A stretch of 64,000 nt of DNA from contig NZ_AP028908.1 of NCBI RefSeq assembly GCF_037076465.1, positions 4,154,001-4,218,000 on the forward strand. The letters run 5' to 3'. How positions within the stretch are numbered: position 1 is the first letter of the stretch; every line of letters begins with the position of its first letter. The notes below the pieces were generated by a model that worked only from the letters and a program-made list of their open reading frames with translations, was not told the DNA's origin and did no database searches. The translations under genes were made by a program, and so were the position numbers. Positions 31,683-40,574 of this stretch are shown here, one piece after another. This DNA comes from Pectobacterium araliae. GTDB taxonomy: Bacteria; Pseudomonadota; Gammaproteobacteria; Enterobacterales; Enterobacteriaceae.

Positions 31683-33123
31683 AATTTTATTGCCGCTGAT
31701 TGGCTACCTGCTGCTGGTCTTCGGGCTGTCGGTCTATGCGTACCGTCGCCGTCAGGCGGGTAACTTTCTTAACGAGTATTTCCTCGGCGGCCGTTCAATG
31801 GGCGGGTTTGTCCTAGCGATGACGCTCATCGGCACTTACGTCAGCGCCAGCTCCTTTATCGGCGGGCCGGGTGCAGCGTATAAATATGGGCTAGGCTGGG
31901 TGCTGCTTTCGATGATCCAGCTTCCCACCATGCTGCTGTCGCTCGGGATTCTGGGGAAAAAGTTCGCCATTTTGGCGCGGCGTTACAACGCCATCACGCT
32001 GAATGACATGCTGTACGCGCGCTACAACAGCCCGCTGCTGGTCTGGTTCGCCAGCATCAGCCTATTGGTCGCGTTTATCGGTGCGATGGCTGTACAGTTC
32101 ATCGGCGGTGCCCGTCTGCTGGAAACCGCAGCGAACATCCCTTATGACATCGGTCTGCTGATTTTCGGCGTCACCATCGCGCTATACACCACGTTTGGCG
32201 GTTTCCGCGCCAGCGTGCTCAATGATGCGATGCAGGGCATCGTGATGTTGATCGGCACCGTCATCCTGCTGGTAGGCGTAATTTATGCCGCTGGCGGCTT
32301 GCACAGCGCGGTGGATAAACTGCAACAAATCGACCCGATGCTGGTGTCGCCACAGGGCAGCGGCGGCATCCTGTCGATGCCGTTTATGGCCTCATTTTGG
32401 GTGCTGGTCTGCTTCGGTGTTATCGGCTTGCCGAACACGGCCGTGCGCTGTATTTCTTATCGTGACAGCAAGGCGTTGCACCGTGGAATTATCATCGGCA
32501 CCATCGTCATCAGCATCCTGATGCTCGGTATGCATCTGGCCGGTGCGCTGGGGCGTGCGGTTATGCCGAATCTGACGATTCCCGATCAGGTGTTACCCGC
32601 GCTGATGATTACCGTGCTACCGCCGCTGGCCGCAGGGATCTTTCTCGCTGCGCCAATGGCCGCTATCATGTCCAACATTAATGCGCATCTGCTTCAGGCC
32701 TCCGCCACGATCATCAAAGATCTCTATCTCAGCGTACGCCCGCAGCAGATCCATAACGAACGCCGTATCAAGATCCTATCCAGCATGACGACCCTACTAT
32801 TGGGCCTGCTGGTGCTACTGGCCTCCTTACGGCCACCGGATATGATCATCTGGCTGAACCTGCTGGCGTTTGGCGGGCTGGAAGCGGTGTTCCTGTGGCC
32901 GCTGGTGTTGGGCCTGTATTGGGAGCGCGCGAATGCCGCGGGGGCGCTTAGCGCCATGTTCATTGGCGCAATTTGCTATACCTTACTGGCCAGCTTCAAT
33001 CTTCAGCTAGCTGGGTATCACCCTATTGTGCCATCGCTGTTACTCAGTCTGATGGCGTTTATTATTGGCAACCGCTTTGGTCATAATCCACCAGCGCCGG
33101 TTACCGCTTCATCTTCACTTTAA
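31672..33123 (+). CDS. panF: Sodium/pantothenate symporter PanF
   Basis: PanF imports pantothenate with sodium for coenzyme A synthesis. The 483-residue protein has the solute:sodium symporter fold of about 12-13 membrane segments, with [20 protein letters not shown] and [16 protein letters not shown] near the N-terminus and [20 protein letters not shown] near the C-terminus. The start at MQIEILLPL is chosen by comparison with E. coli PanF; a GTG two codons upstream is possible. It is 17 bases upstream of prmA. Confidence 0.96.
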   Translation: MQIEILLPLIGYLLLVFGLSVYAYRRRQAGNFLNEYFLGGRSMGGFVLAMTLIGTYVSASSFIGGPGAAYKYGLGWVLLSMIQLPTMLLSLGILGKKFAILARRYNAITLNDMLYARYNSPLLVWFASISLLVAFIGAMAVQFIGGARLLETAANIPYDIGLLIFGVTIALYTTFGGFRASVLNDAMQGIVMLIGTVILLVGVIYAAGGLHSAVDKLQQIDPMLVSPQGSGGILSMPFMASFWVLVCFGVIGLPNTAVRCISYRDSKALHRGIIIGTIVISILMLGMHLAGALGRAVMPNLTIPDQVLPALMITVLPPLAAGIFLAAPMAAIMSNINAHLLQASATIIKDLYLSVRPQQIHNERRIKILSSMTTLLLGLLVLLASLRPPDMIIWLNLLAFGGLEAVFLWPLVLGLYWERANAAGALSAMFIGAICYTLLASFNLQLAGYHPIVPSLLLSLMAFIIGNRFGHNPPAPVTASSSL

Positions 33124-33140
33124 ATGTAATAGAGACTGCT

Positions 33141-34028
33141 ATGCCGTGGATTCAACTGAAAATAAACACCTCAGGAAATGTTGCTGAACAACTGGGTGAC
33201 GCCATGATAGAAAGCGGTGCGGTATCCGTTACGTTTCAGGATACGCACGATAACCCCGTATTTGAACCACTACCGGGTGAGACTCGCCTGTGGGGCGATA
33301 CTGACGCCATTGCGCTGTACGATGCCGAAACCGATATGAACACGGTTATCGCCATACTGGAGCAGGAACCGCTGTTGGGCGCGGGTTTTAAACACAAGAT
33401 CGAACAACTGGAAGACAAAGACTGGGAACGCGAGTGGATGGATAACTTCCATCCGATGCAGTTCGGCAAACGTCTGTGGATTTGCCCAAGCTGGCGTGAC
33501 ATTCCTGACCCGAATGCCGTCAACGTGATGCTCGACCCTGGCCTGGCGTTCGGCACCGGCACCCACCCAACAACCGCGCTGTGCCTGCAATGGCTCGATG
33601 GGCTGGATCTGGAAGGGAAAACCATCATCGATTTCGGCTGCGGCTCCGGCATTCTGGCAATTGCGGCTCTGAAACTGGGTGCTGCACGCGCCATCGGGAT
33701 TGATATCGATCCGCAGGCGATTCAGGCCAGCCGGGATAACGCGCAGCGTAACGGCGTTTCCGAGCGTCTTGAGCTTTATCTGCCGAAAGATCAGCCTGCC
33801 GATCTGTCTGCCGATGTCGTCGTTGCCAACATCCTTGCTGGCCCGCTGCGCGAACTGGCACCGCTGATTAGCGATTTACCAAAAGCAGGAGGCCACCTTG
33901 GACTGTCCGGCGTACTGGCGACGCAGGCCGAAGGCGTCGCAGAAGCCTACGCAGACAATTTCGCGCTTGATCCGGTGACTGAACGCGAAGAATGGTGCCG
34001 CATTACTGGTATCCGAAAAGCCGTTTAA
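33141..34028 (+). CDS. prmA: Ribosomal protein L11 methyltransferase PrmA
   Basis: PrmA trimethylates ribosomal protein L11 using S-adenosylmethionine. The 295-residue protein has the N-terminal L11-binding domain (1-60) and the methyltransferase domain with [19 protein letters not shown] and the SAM-binding [19 protein letters not shown], followed by [11 protein letters not shown]. Its placement after panF is the standard enterobacterial order. Confidence 0.96.
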   Translation: MPWIQLKINTSGNVAEQLGDAMIESGAVSVTFQDTHDNPVFEPLPGETRLWGDTDAIALYDAETDMNTVIAILEQEPLLGAGFKHKIEQLEDKDWEREWMDNFHPMQFGKRLWICPSWRDIPDPNAVNVMLDPGLAFGTGTHPTTALCLQWLDGLDLEGKTIIDFGCGSGILAIAALKLGAARAIGIDIDPQAIQASRDNAQRNGVSERLELYLPKDQPADLSADVVVANILAGPLRELAPLISDLPKAGGHLGLSGVLATQAEGVAEAYADNFALDPVTEREEWCRITGIRKAV

Positions 34029-34190
34029 CACCGCTGTTATATGTCGCTCACCGTATGTATAACGGTGGGCGCACATCTTCCTTGTTATACCTCATTATTT
34101 ATCCCGAAAAGCTCGCGTATGATGCCGATCGGCATTTGATCGGATTCATCCGCTCAACGATGCCATGTCATTATTTTCAAGGGATGAAAA

Positions 34191-34928
34191 ATGAAAGGTA
34201 AAAAACTCTCTATCGTATTTATGCTGTCGGCCTGTTTTTCCGCTTTGGCGGCCGATCCGGTGCACTGGGGTTATGAAGGCAACGGCGATCCCGCACACTG
34301 GGGAAAACTTTCTCCAGACTTCTCGTTATGTGAAACGGGTAAAAACCAATCGCCCATCAATATCCGTCAGGCACTGAACGCTCAACACGCCCCCTTACAG
34401 CTGGCTTTCCAGCCTGGGGCACAGCACATTATCAACAACGGGCATACTGTTCAGGTTAACGTCAGTGCGGGGAATACGCTATTGCTGGATAACGAAACAT
34501 TCACCTTGCAGCAGTTTCACTTTCATGCACCGAGCGAGAATGAAATTGACGGTAAACAGTTTCCACTGGAAGGCCATTTTGTCTATAAAGACGCAAGCGG
34601 TGCGCTAACCGTTATTGCACTGATGTTTCAGGAAGGAGAGGCCAATCAGCCGTTAGCCACGATATGGCAGCAGATTCCGGCTCAGGTTAATCAGGCGATG
34701 GAGATGCGCACGCCAATCGCGATTCAGGCCTTGTTACCTTCGTCGTTAAACTACTATCGGTTCAGTGGCTCACTGACGACACCACCGTGCTCGGAAGGCA
34801 TTCGCTGGCTGGTACTGGATCATCCCGTCACCGCCTCTGCCGAACAAATAAACCAGTTCAGCCTGGTCATGCATCACGCCAACAATCGCCCCCTACAGCC
34901 GCTTAATGGCCGAATCATCATCCATTAA
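34191..34928 (+). CDS. cah: Periplasmic alpha-class carbonic anhydrase
   Basis: The 245-residue protein interconverts carbon dioxide and bicarbonate. It has an N-terminal signal peptide (residues 1-21, cleaved after SALA), then HWGYEGNGDPAHWGKL and KNQSPINIR typical of alpha enzymes. The zinc histidines are in FHFHAPSENE and LEGHFVY, and the C-terminal SLTTPPCSEGIRWLVL is conserved. The E. coli K-12 prmA-dusB gap lacks it, so it is a lineage-specific insertion in a core operon region. No partner gene is near. Confidence 0.92.
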   Translation: MKGKKLSIVFMLSACFSALAADPVHWGYEGNGDPAHWGKLSPDFSLCETGKNQSPINIRQALNAQHAPLQLAFQPGAQHIINNGHTVQVNVSAGNTLLLDNETFTLQQFHFHAPSENEIDGKQFPLEGHFVYKDASGALTVIALMFQEGEANQPLATIWQQIPAQVNQAMEMRTPIAIQALLPSSLNYYRFSGSLTTPPCSEGIRWLVLDHPVTASAEQINQFSLVMHHANNRPLQPLNGRIIIH

Positions 34929-35203
34929 GCCACTTCGCGAGGCTGGCAAGGCCATTCGTCGGCCAGCCTCAGACAAATCAACGTTCTTTTTAGCCGCACA
35001 AACCAACGCATTTCACTAATAAAACATTGATAGCCTGCTGTATCTCCACTAAAAATGACCGCGCCTACAGATAAAATTCTGTAAGCAGATGAATATTTTA
35101 CCGAGCAAAAAACCAACACAAAAACATAACACACTGTTAAATATGAATAATATTTTTATATACCTCTACGAACTGCATTTTCATTGATCGACAGCCGTAA
35201 ATT
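34929..35203. other. AT-rich region upstream of the dusB-fis promoter
   Basis: Together with the promoter that follows, this makes a 357-base gap between the carbonic anhydrase gene and dusB. It is rich in A and T, including runs such as ATAATATTTTTATATA near 35146-35162. That fits an upstream activating region for Fis, H-NS or IHF, but I see no individual site that I would defend. A weak hairpin, GGCTGGCAAGGCC and GGCCAGCC near 34940-34970, may end the carbonic anhydrase transcript. Confidence 0.4.
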
Positions 35204-35247
35204 GGTCAAAGTTTGGCCTTTCATCTGACGTAAAAAATGCGTAATAT
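35204..35247 (+). promoter_or_regulatory. dusB-fis promoter with a Fis site
   Basis: GTAATATACGCGCCC contains a -10 box (TAATAT, 35242-35247) followed by the GC-rich discriminator typical of stringently controlled promoters, very similar to E. coli fis P. GGTCAAAGTTTGGCC (35204-35218) fits the Fis consensus GnnYAnnnnnTRnnC at every fixed position and is centred near -43 from the expected start. That is the place of the autorepression site in E. coli. The -35 box is poor, as in E. coli. Confidence 0.75.
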
Positions 35248-35285
35248 ACGCGCCCTTGCAGGCACAGTATGGTCAATTTTTGTCT

Positions 35286-36251
35286 ATGCATATTGGACAA
35301 TTTCAGCTTAGTAATCGCTTGATAGCAGCCCCAATGGCTGGTATTAGCGATCGCCCATTTAGAGCACTCTGTCATGCGATGGGCGCTGGAATGACCGTGT
35401 CTGAAATGCTTTCTTCCAACCCGGAAGTGTGGCGTTCAGACAAGTCGCGTTTGCGAATGGTACATAGCGATGAACCGGGTATCAGAGCCGTGCAAATTGC
35501 CGGTTGTGACCCCGATGAGATGGCGGCGGCAGCGAGAATCAACGCTGATTCCGGCGCGCAGATCATCGACATCAATATGGGCTGCCCGGCGAAGAAGGTG
35601 AACCGCAAGATGGCAGGATCTGCGTTATTGCAGTATCCGGATTTGGTCAAACAGATCCTCTCTACGGTAGTGAAAGCGGTAGACGTACCGGTAACACTGA
35701 AGATCCGAACCGGTTGGGCACCAGAGCACCGCAACTGTGTAGAAATTGCCAAATTGGCTGAAGACTGTGGCATTCAGGCGTTAACCATTCACGGACGCAC
35801 CCGTGCGTGCCTGTTCAATGGTTCCGCGGAATACGACAGCATTCGGGCAGTTAAGCAGGCCGTTTCCATTCCTATTATTGCGAATGGCGACATTACAGAC
35901 CCGCATAAAGCCAGAGCGGTTCTGGACTACACCGGGGCTGACGCCCTGATGATAGGACGAGCCGCTCAGGGAAGACCCTGGATCTTTCGGGAAATCCAGC
36001 ATTATCTGGACACAGGGGAGTTGCTGGCGCCGATGCCACTGGCAGAGGTCAAGCGCTTGTTGATCGAGCACATACGGGAATTGCACGACTTTTATGGTCC
36101 AGGCAAGGGATTTCGTATCGCTCGTAAGCACGTATCCTGGTATCTCCAGGAGCATGCCCCAAACGACCAGTTTAGGCGCACATTCAACGCCATTGAGGAT
36201 GCCAGCGAGCAGCTGGAGGCGTTGAAGGCATATTTTGAAAATCTTGCGTAA
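35286..36251 (+). CDS. dusB: tRNA-dihydrouridine synthase B
   Basis: DusB reduces uridine 17 in tRNA using FMN and NADPH. The 321-residue protein begins [20 protein letters not shown] as in E. coli; an in-frame ATG ten codons earlier is rejected. Conserved parts are the catalytic cysteine stretch [35 protein letters not shown] and the FMN phosphate loop [17 protein letters not shown]. It is cotranscribed with fis, which starts 23 bases after its stop. Confidence 0.95.
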
Positions 36252-36274
36252 ACAGAAAAAGAGCTGACAGAACT

Positions 36275-36571
36275 ATGTTCGAACAACGCGTGAATTCTGA
36301 CGTACTGACCGTTTCCACTGTAAACTCTCAGGCTCAGGTAACCCAAAAACCCCTGCGCGACTCGGTTAAACAGGCACTGAAGAACTATTTTGCTCAATTG
36401 AACGGTCAGGATGTAAGTGACCTGTATGAGCTGGTACTGGCTGAAGTTGAACAGCCACTGTTGGACATGGTGATGCAATACACCCGCGGTAACCAAACCC
36501 GCGCGGCCCTGATGATGGGCATCAACCGCGGTACTCTGCGTAAGAAATTGAAAAAATACGGCATGAACTGA
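36275..36571 (+). CDS. fis: DNA-binding protein Fis
   Basis: Fis is a nucleoid protein that activates rRNA promoters and regulates many genes in fast growth. The 98-residue product carries the family helix-turn-helix at residues about 74-95 ([20 protein letters not shown]) and has the exact length of E. coli Fis. Its promoter upstream of dusB has its own Fis site, and a strong terminator follows. Confidence 0.98.
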
Positions 36572-36594
36572 TACTAATCAGTTAAGCATTTGAA

Positions 36595-36630
36595 AAAAGG
36601 CGCTTTACCTCTTGGGTTAAGCGCCTTTTT
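36595..36630 (+). terminator. Rho-independent terminator of dusB-fis
   Basis: AAAAGGCGCTT and AAGCGCCTTTT form an 11-base-pair stem, ending in five T residues, 23 bases after the fis stop. Confidence 0.92.
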
Positions 36631-36706
36631 CTTTGCCTTCTATTTAGGCAGCAGCCTGAACGTGGACAGTCTGAGCAGTGGCATCTGTGAGTTGAGGAAT
36701 TCGTTG

Positions 36707-36898
36707 TTAATGACTCATCCCTTCTTGTTTGTCCGTTTCTGACGCGTGAAAGAGTCGGTGCAGGTTATCCAGTCGTTCCGCTAACACGAACGTTAAAATC
36801 TCTTTCGATTCTGGGTTGTCCAATTCAACAATCGCATAAGCCAGCGCACGACACTGATCGAGCGCTTCTTCTGGCTCTAACGGCGTGTTATCAAACAT
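36707..36898 (-). CDS. Small hypothetical protein after the Icd-like gene
   Basis: A 63-codon frame starting MFDNTPLEPEEALDQC with a strong AGGAGGTG ribosome-binding site. Its start overlaps the end of the Icd-like gene by eight bases (CACCATGTTTGA), so the two are translationally coupled. The product is acidic and mostly helical, with no recognised domain. It lies in the small phage-type island after fis. A second partner of a P4-like regulatory operon is the simplest reading. Confidence 0.65.
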   Translation of the reverse strand: MFDNTPLEPEEALDQCRALAYAIVELDNPESKEILTFVLAERLDNLHRLFHASETDKQEGMSH

Positions 36899-37079
36899 GG
36901 TGCACCTCCTGAACAGGCAGGCGACCAGCGAAGACCATGACATGACCATCAGGGGAATGCTCCCGCGCCTGACGTTCGGTGGTAGCGATAATATGCACGA
37001 CACGTTGGGAGGATGTTCCCAAAGCAAGAAAGCGATACTGAAATTCGGGGCGAGTTTGGGTAGACTGGATATCAGCCAT
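36891..37079 (-). CDS. Host cell division inhibitor Icd-like protein
   Basis: The 62-residue product strongly resembles the Icd-like small proteins found on P4-type prophages and islands in enterobacteria, with RPEFQYRFLALGTSS, VVHIIATTERQAREHSP and VMVFAGRLPVQEV. In phages P1 and P4-like elements such genes can block division and are controlled by a small antisense-type leader RNA. Whether this one is toxic is unknown. It has a promoter and hairpin leader about 100 bases upstream and overlaps the next small gene. Confidence 0.75.
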   Translation of the reverse strand: MADIQSTQTRPEFQYRFLALGTSSQRVVHIIATTERQAREHSPDGHVMVFAGRLPVQEVHHV

Positions 37080-37110
37080 AGTGTTAGCTCCAATAACATT
37101 GTGGTTAGAG

Positions 37111-37139
37111 GCTCGTAGGTGTTGGTAGCACCTGCGAGC
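37111..37139. ncRNA. Hairpin in the Icd-like leader, possible C4-type RNA
   Basis: GCTCGTAGGTG (37111-37121) and CACCTGCGAGC (37129-37139) pair over 11 positions with one wobble around a seven-base loop. On the minus strand it lies in the leader of the Icd-like gene, where P1/P4-type elements encode a C4-like regulatory RNA. On the plus strand it is followed by TTCGCTTTTTT and would act as a terminator. The assignment to C4 is by position and style, not by a model search. Confidence 0.45.
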
Positions 37140-37168
37140 TTCGCTTTTTTAACCTTGAATTACTCAAG

Positions 37169-37206
37169 GTGTCAGCCACTATAAAATTAAGTGTCAGCCA
37201 CGTCAA
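37169..37206 (-). promoter_or_regulatory. Promoter and repeated operator of the Icd-like genes
   Basis: On the minus strand TTGACG (37206-37201) and TATAGT (37183-37178) are separated by exactly 17 bases, a near-consensus sigma-70 promoter. The ten-base sequence TGGCTGACAC occurs twice, once inside the spacer (37200-37191) and once overlapping and following the -10 box (37178-37169). They are 22 bases apart, about two helical turns, as expected for cooperative repressor binding. Confidence 0.75.
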
Positions 37207-37266
37207 CGCTATTTTTTGTGCTTTATTGTGTATACTGTCTGCCACCAACCAGCATTAGGAATAGTC

Positions 37267-37452
37267 ATGGCAACGAAAGCAGTAAATGCAAAATCAAGAA
37301 AGCTTGAGGCAAGAGTTCCACATGATGTTGCTGAAGCAATGGAACAAGTAAAAGAACCGAATGAAAGCACAGGGCAATTTATCGTTTCTGCCATGCAAGG
37401 TGAGATCAAACGCCGCCAGCGAAAGCAGCCTAAAGAAGAATCCAAAGACTGA
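37267..37452 (+). CDS. YlcI/YnfO-type small protein
   Basis: The 61-residue product resembles the YlcI/YnfO family found in prophages of enterobacteria: KAVNAKSRKLEARVPHDVAE, then TGQFIVSAMQGEIKRRQR. The size and Lys/Arg-rich tail suggest a ribbon-helix-helix type DNA-binding protein, so it is a candidate repressor of the divergent Icd-like promoter. The start MATKAV is preferred over an ATG 17 codons upstream that would lie within the promoter region. Confidence 0.65.
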   Translation: MATKAVNAKSRKLEARVPHDVAEAMEQVKEPNESTGQFIVSAMQGEIKRRQRKQPKEESKD

Positions 37453-37658
37453 CTGGTGTTGTGGGTAGAATAAGCTATTCCGGCTAGTGCTTAGTTTGGC
37501 AGTTAGCTCACATCAGAAGCACGTATTACTAAGATCGCAGTATGTTAGCTAACGAGGAGCAAAGCAAACCTTTACATATCTAACTTACTATCTAACGATT
37601 TTTAGTTATCTATATAGAGTGTATTCTTCCATATAAAATGAAAATTATAGGAGTCAAA

Positions 37659-38795
37659 ATGGATCTATTCTCACCAATACCTGGTATTCCATTACATAAA
37701 TATTTCCAGTATTTAGCTGAACGGGAAGATCTTGGTCCTGTAAGGGATGTCATTAATTCATGGGGGATAGGGCTTTTAGACAGGCGTAATGAAAAAGAAA
37801 AATTTGTGAAAGAGTTCCAGACAACATTTAATTCATCATTTTGGGAATTGTACTTGAACAAAGTTTTCAAGGAACTTGGCATGAATGTTGACTACACTAA
37901 AGAAAGTCCAGATTTTTGTGTAAGCACGCCTGATGGTTATGTCGTAAACATAGAAGCCGTTGTAGCTGATCCACCGGTAATTACCACCCAACCTATCGAT
38001 AAAGCTCATGAGGACCATCAAAATCCACTTGATGATGATGCATTCATAGATGATTGTACTATAAAACTTCTTGGTAGGCTAAAGAGCAAGCTAGATCTTT
38101 ATAAAGGAGTAGGTGGAAAAAAACACCCTTATAGTTCCCTAGAGCATGTAAAAGATAACCCATTCGTAATTGCTATTGCCCCATTTAACCAGCAGTTTTC
38201 ATTTTCGCAAAATAACATTTCTATTAACCAAGTTCTGTTCGGAATAGATAGGCCAAGATTAAATAGTGATAAAAATTTAGTCGTTGCCGAAAAGAACTCC
38301 ATCATAAAACCTACGGGCACAAAGTTGGAACTAGGTATTTTTACAAATGATTCCTTTAAAGAGATTAGTGCTGTTATATTTTCCTCTACAGGTATGCTTG
38401 GAAAAGCCATAGTTGAAAGTGGTATTTCTTCCTACATTAGAGCTACTCGTTATCGCCAAATTTATAAATATGACTTCTATAAAAATGAAGGGGCTGATAA
38501 TTTAGGAAAAAAACATCATCAATTAACACCAACTCATGATGTATTCTCTATACGATTTATAGATGGAAATTTCATTTGTGGTTCTGATATGCATCTTTGT
38601 AAATCAGAGGAATACAGAGAATCACACGTGGACGGATTGCATATATATTTCAACCCTTACGCAACCATTCCTCTCGAACCTTCTTTTTTCGATAATTATG
38701 ATATTACACATAATTTTTTCAACCCTGAACTAAGGGAGTGCATCATGGAACATCATGATCAGTCATTGGTCTCACGTCAAATAATCGGTTACTAA
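37659..38795 (+). CDS. Putative PD-(D/E)XK nuclease-like protein
   Basis: The 378-residue protein is not a named enzyme to me. It starts at MDLFSPIPG after AGGAG at five bases; an ATG seven codons earlier lacks a site. Residues about 55-105 look like a PD-(D/E)XK core: SSFWELYLNKVFKELG with a helix glutamate, SPDFCV with the aspartate, and VNIEAVVAD with the second acidic residue. Later stretches (NPFVIAIAPFNQQF, ISAVIFSSTGMLGK, GLHIYFNPYATIPL) recall a family of uncharacterised proteins with the same order. The gene is clearly AT-richer than its surroundings and sits beside phage-type genes, so a restriction or anti-phage role is possible but unproven. Confidence 0.55.
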   Translation: MDLFSPIPGIPLHKYFQYLAEREDLGPVRDVINSWGIGLLDRRNEKEKFVKEFQTTFNSSFWELYLNKVFKELGMNVDYTKESPDFCVSTPDGYVVNIEAVVADPPVITTQPIDKAHEDHQNPLDDDAFIDDCTIKLLGRLKSKLDLYKGVGGKKHPYSSLEHVKDNPFVIAIAPFNQQFSFSQNNISINQVLFGIDRPRLNSDKNLVVAEKNSIIKPTGTKLELGIFTNDSFKEISAVIFSSTGMLGKAIVESGISSYIRATRYRQIYKYDFYKNEGADNLGKKHHQLTPTHDVFSIRFIDGNFICGSDMHLCKSEEYRESHVDGLHIYFNPYATIPLEPSFFDNYDITHNFFNPELRECIMEHHDQSLVSRQIIGY

Positions 38796-38938
38796 TAATT
38801 GATAACTTAAATTACTATCAATAACCAGCACTACTCTCCAAGAGTACAATATCCCCGCACCTCACTCATATCCGACTGTGAAATTTAGCCACACATTCCC
38901 ACAAAACACATTCGGGTTTATCAGCGACCAACCCAGAA

Positions 38939-39343
38939 TCAAAACACCTCAATCAGCTCAAACTCTTCAAACACCAGCAGCATATCTGGGGCGAAGGTGC
39001 CTTCTCGTTCGAAAAATGTCTGATGGCCTTCGCGCCAGAAAGCCAGGCTTTTATCCCCTTCGCCCTCTTTCGCCGCCATCTCAGCGGTGATATCGCAGTA
39101 GCGCACCAGCGTTAACGAGCGCGTGCGAATCACGCAGGAAGGCTGTCCGGCGCCGTCCAGAACGATGTTGTAATCACCGACCTGCGGCGTTTGCTCGTTT
39201 TTGAACGCGTGATACGAGCTACAGGTTGCCGTTTTATGCCCTTCCCGCACCAGTTGCAGCAGCTCATTCGCCAGTTCGGGGCTGTCGCCAAATGCCCAAC
39301 GCAGCGCGTCTGGGTAGTTATCTAATCCTTGTTTATGGCTCAT
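38939..39343 (-). CDS. ASCH domain protein
   Basis: The 134-residue product has the layout of ASCH domain proteins, RNA-binding beta-barrels related to PUA domains. LLQLVREGHKTATCSSYHAF carries the conserved lysine-threonine loop, VGDYNIVLDGAGQPSCVIRT the central strand, and SLAFWREGHQTFFEREG the tail. The second of two adjacent ATGs is taken because GAGG lies at better spacing. Related proteins include deaminase-like amidohydrolases of modified nucleosides (YqfB), but this one is longer and its substrate is unknown. It borders the phage-type island. Confidence 0.82.
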   Translation of the reverse strand: MSHKQGLDNYPDALRWAFGDSPELANELLQLVREGHKTATCSSYHAFKNEQTPQVGDYNIVLDGAGQPSCVIRTRSLTLVRYCDITAEMAAKEGEGDKSLAFWREGHQTFFEREGTFAPDMLLVFEEFELIEVF

Positions 39344-39458
39344 CATCTTCCTCAATATTACGGTAATACCGCACAACGGATTACTTTTAACTATTTAAAA
39401 ATAAAAACTATTTATATAAATACAGACTGTTTAATAGACGTAAAAATGGCGGAACGCA

Positions 39459-40235
39459 TCACAGGCATGATCCCCCTGACACATCCAATACTTGCCCCGT
39501 CACCCAACGCCCCTCTATAGATGCGAGAAACACGGCCATCGCGGCAATATCATTGGGTTGGCCGAGACGAGAAAATACCGAATACCGCTCTGCACGTTCG
39601 CGCACTTGGGTATCGGATAGCATCTCCTTCACCATTTCAGTGTCGATAACACCGGGAGCGATAGCATTAACGGTGATATCTCGTGCACCATATTCCGGTG
39701 CCAGAGACAGCGTTAACACGTTAATCGCGCCTTTTGACGCGGCATAAGCCACTCTGTTTGATGCCGCGATGCGTGTGCGTGCAGAAGAGATATTGATGAT
39801 ACTTCCCCCTGACCGCATCTCTGCACCCGCGGCTTGAATGAGGAAAAAGGGGGCTGTCACATTAACCGCCATGATCTTGTCATAAAGCTCATCAGAGGTA
39901 TCAGCAATCGTCGCCAGCGGAGATATCCCTGCATTATTCACCAGAATATCCAACCCGCTCCCCGTCTCACTCAACACCTGACTGAATTGTGCCCAGAGTC
40001 TTCGACTGCCCTGTTTTGGATTACTCGCAAAATCAGCTGGGATGACGACAGCCTGTGTGCCGAGCTGACGCACGCGTTCCGCCGTTTCCTCAGCAGCATC
40101 GGAATATTCAACATCATGAATGCCGATCAACGTTGCCCCTTCCGCCGCAAACCGTTCAGCTATTGCTTTTCCAATTCCACGCGCACTACCAGTGATCAAC
40201 GCGGTTTTACCTTTCAGCCTACTGTGACTTTCCAT
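39459..40235 (-). CDS. SDR family oxidoreductase
   Basis: A classical short-chain dehydrogenase of 258 residues. The cofactor loop TGSARGIGKAIAERFAAEGA, the NNAGIS motif, the catalytic serine in NISSARTRIAAS and the YAASK motif with tyrosine and lysine are all present. Substrate cannot be told from sequence; similar enzymes act on sugars, 3-oxoacyl chains or sugar acids. The start MESHSRLKGK is chosen for its GGAG site and family fit; the frame is open 17 codons further. It is divergent from the ABC transporter genes. Confidence 0.85.
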   Translation of the reverse strand: MESHSRLKGKTALITGSARGIGKAIAERFAAEGATLIGIHDVEYSDAAEETAERVRQLGTQAVVIPADFASNPKQGSRRLWAQFSQVLSETGSGLDILVNNAGISPLATIADTSDELYDKIMAVNVTAPFFLIQAAGAEMRSGGSIINISSARTRIAASNRVAYAASKGAINVLTLSLAPEYGARDITVNAIAPGVIDTEMVKEMLSDTQVRERAERYSVFSRLGQPNDIAAMAVFLASIEGRWVTGQVLDVSGGSCL

Positions 40236-40574
40236 ACTCACTGTCTCCAAGGTAACAATCTCAGCAACATAATATATTGTGACCAACGGTATATAGCTAC
40301 GGCAACCACGCGTTACTCCCTTTATGACTCGACACCGCCATTAACGCTGTCATCCTCAATTACGTCCATCCTCACGAGTAACCGATTTCCCTCGGTCTCT
40401 TATGCAACGTGGTGAAAATGGCTTAAGCGCACTATATTCAGAACAAAAGTTCTATATTCACTTCTGATATAAATCATCACACAACGTGATTTATAAACAG
40501 ATGTCTTGTAGAGTAGATTCGTTATCAGCAAAAGTTATAAGCGCATCACTGCACACTACTCACAGGAATTCATA
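40236..40574. other. Divergent regulatory region SDR / ABC binding protein
   Basis: The 339-base gap between the two divergent genes carries a palindrome at 40469-40494, described separately. Its other parts contain a short open shadow frame but no recognised RNA or gene. Confidence 0.4.
40469..40494. promoter_or_regulatory. Operator-like palindrome upstream of ABC genes
   Basis: ATAAATCA and TGATTTAT are perfect eight-base inverted repeats with a ten-base spacer, which itself continues the partial symmetry (ATCACACAACGTGAT). The dyad lies about 80 bases before the binding-protein start and could be a repressor or activator site. No regulator gene is adjacent. Confidence 0.5.

Noticed and set aside
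37111..37139. A terminator for a plus-strand gene ending near 37110
   Set aside because: No plus-strand gene ends there, so the hairpin is better seen as part of the Icd-like leader.
37216..37266. Upstream start for the YlcI/YnfO-like gene
   Set aside because: It would lie within the control region and adds residues unlike the family.
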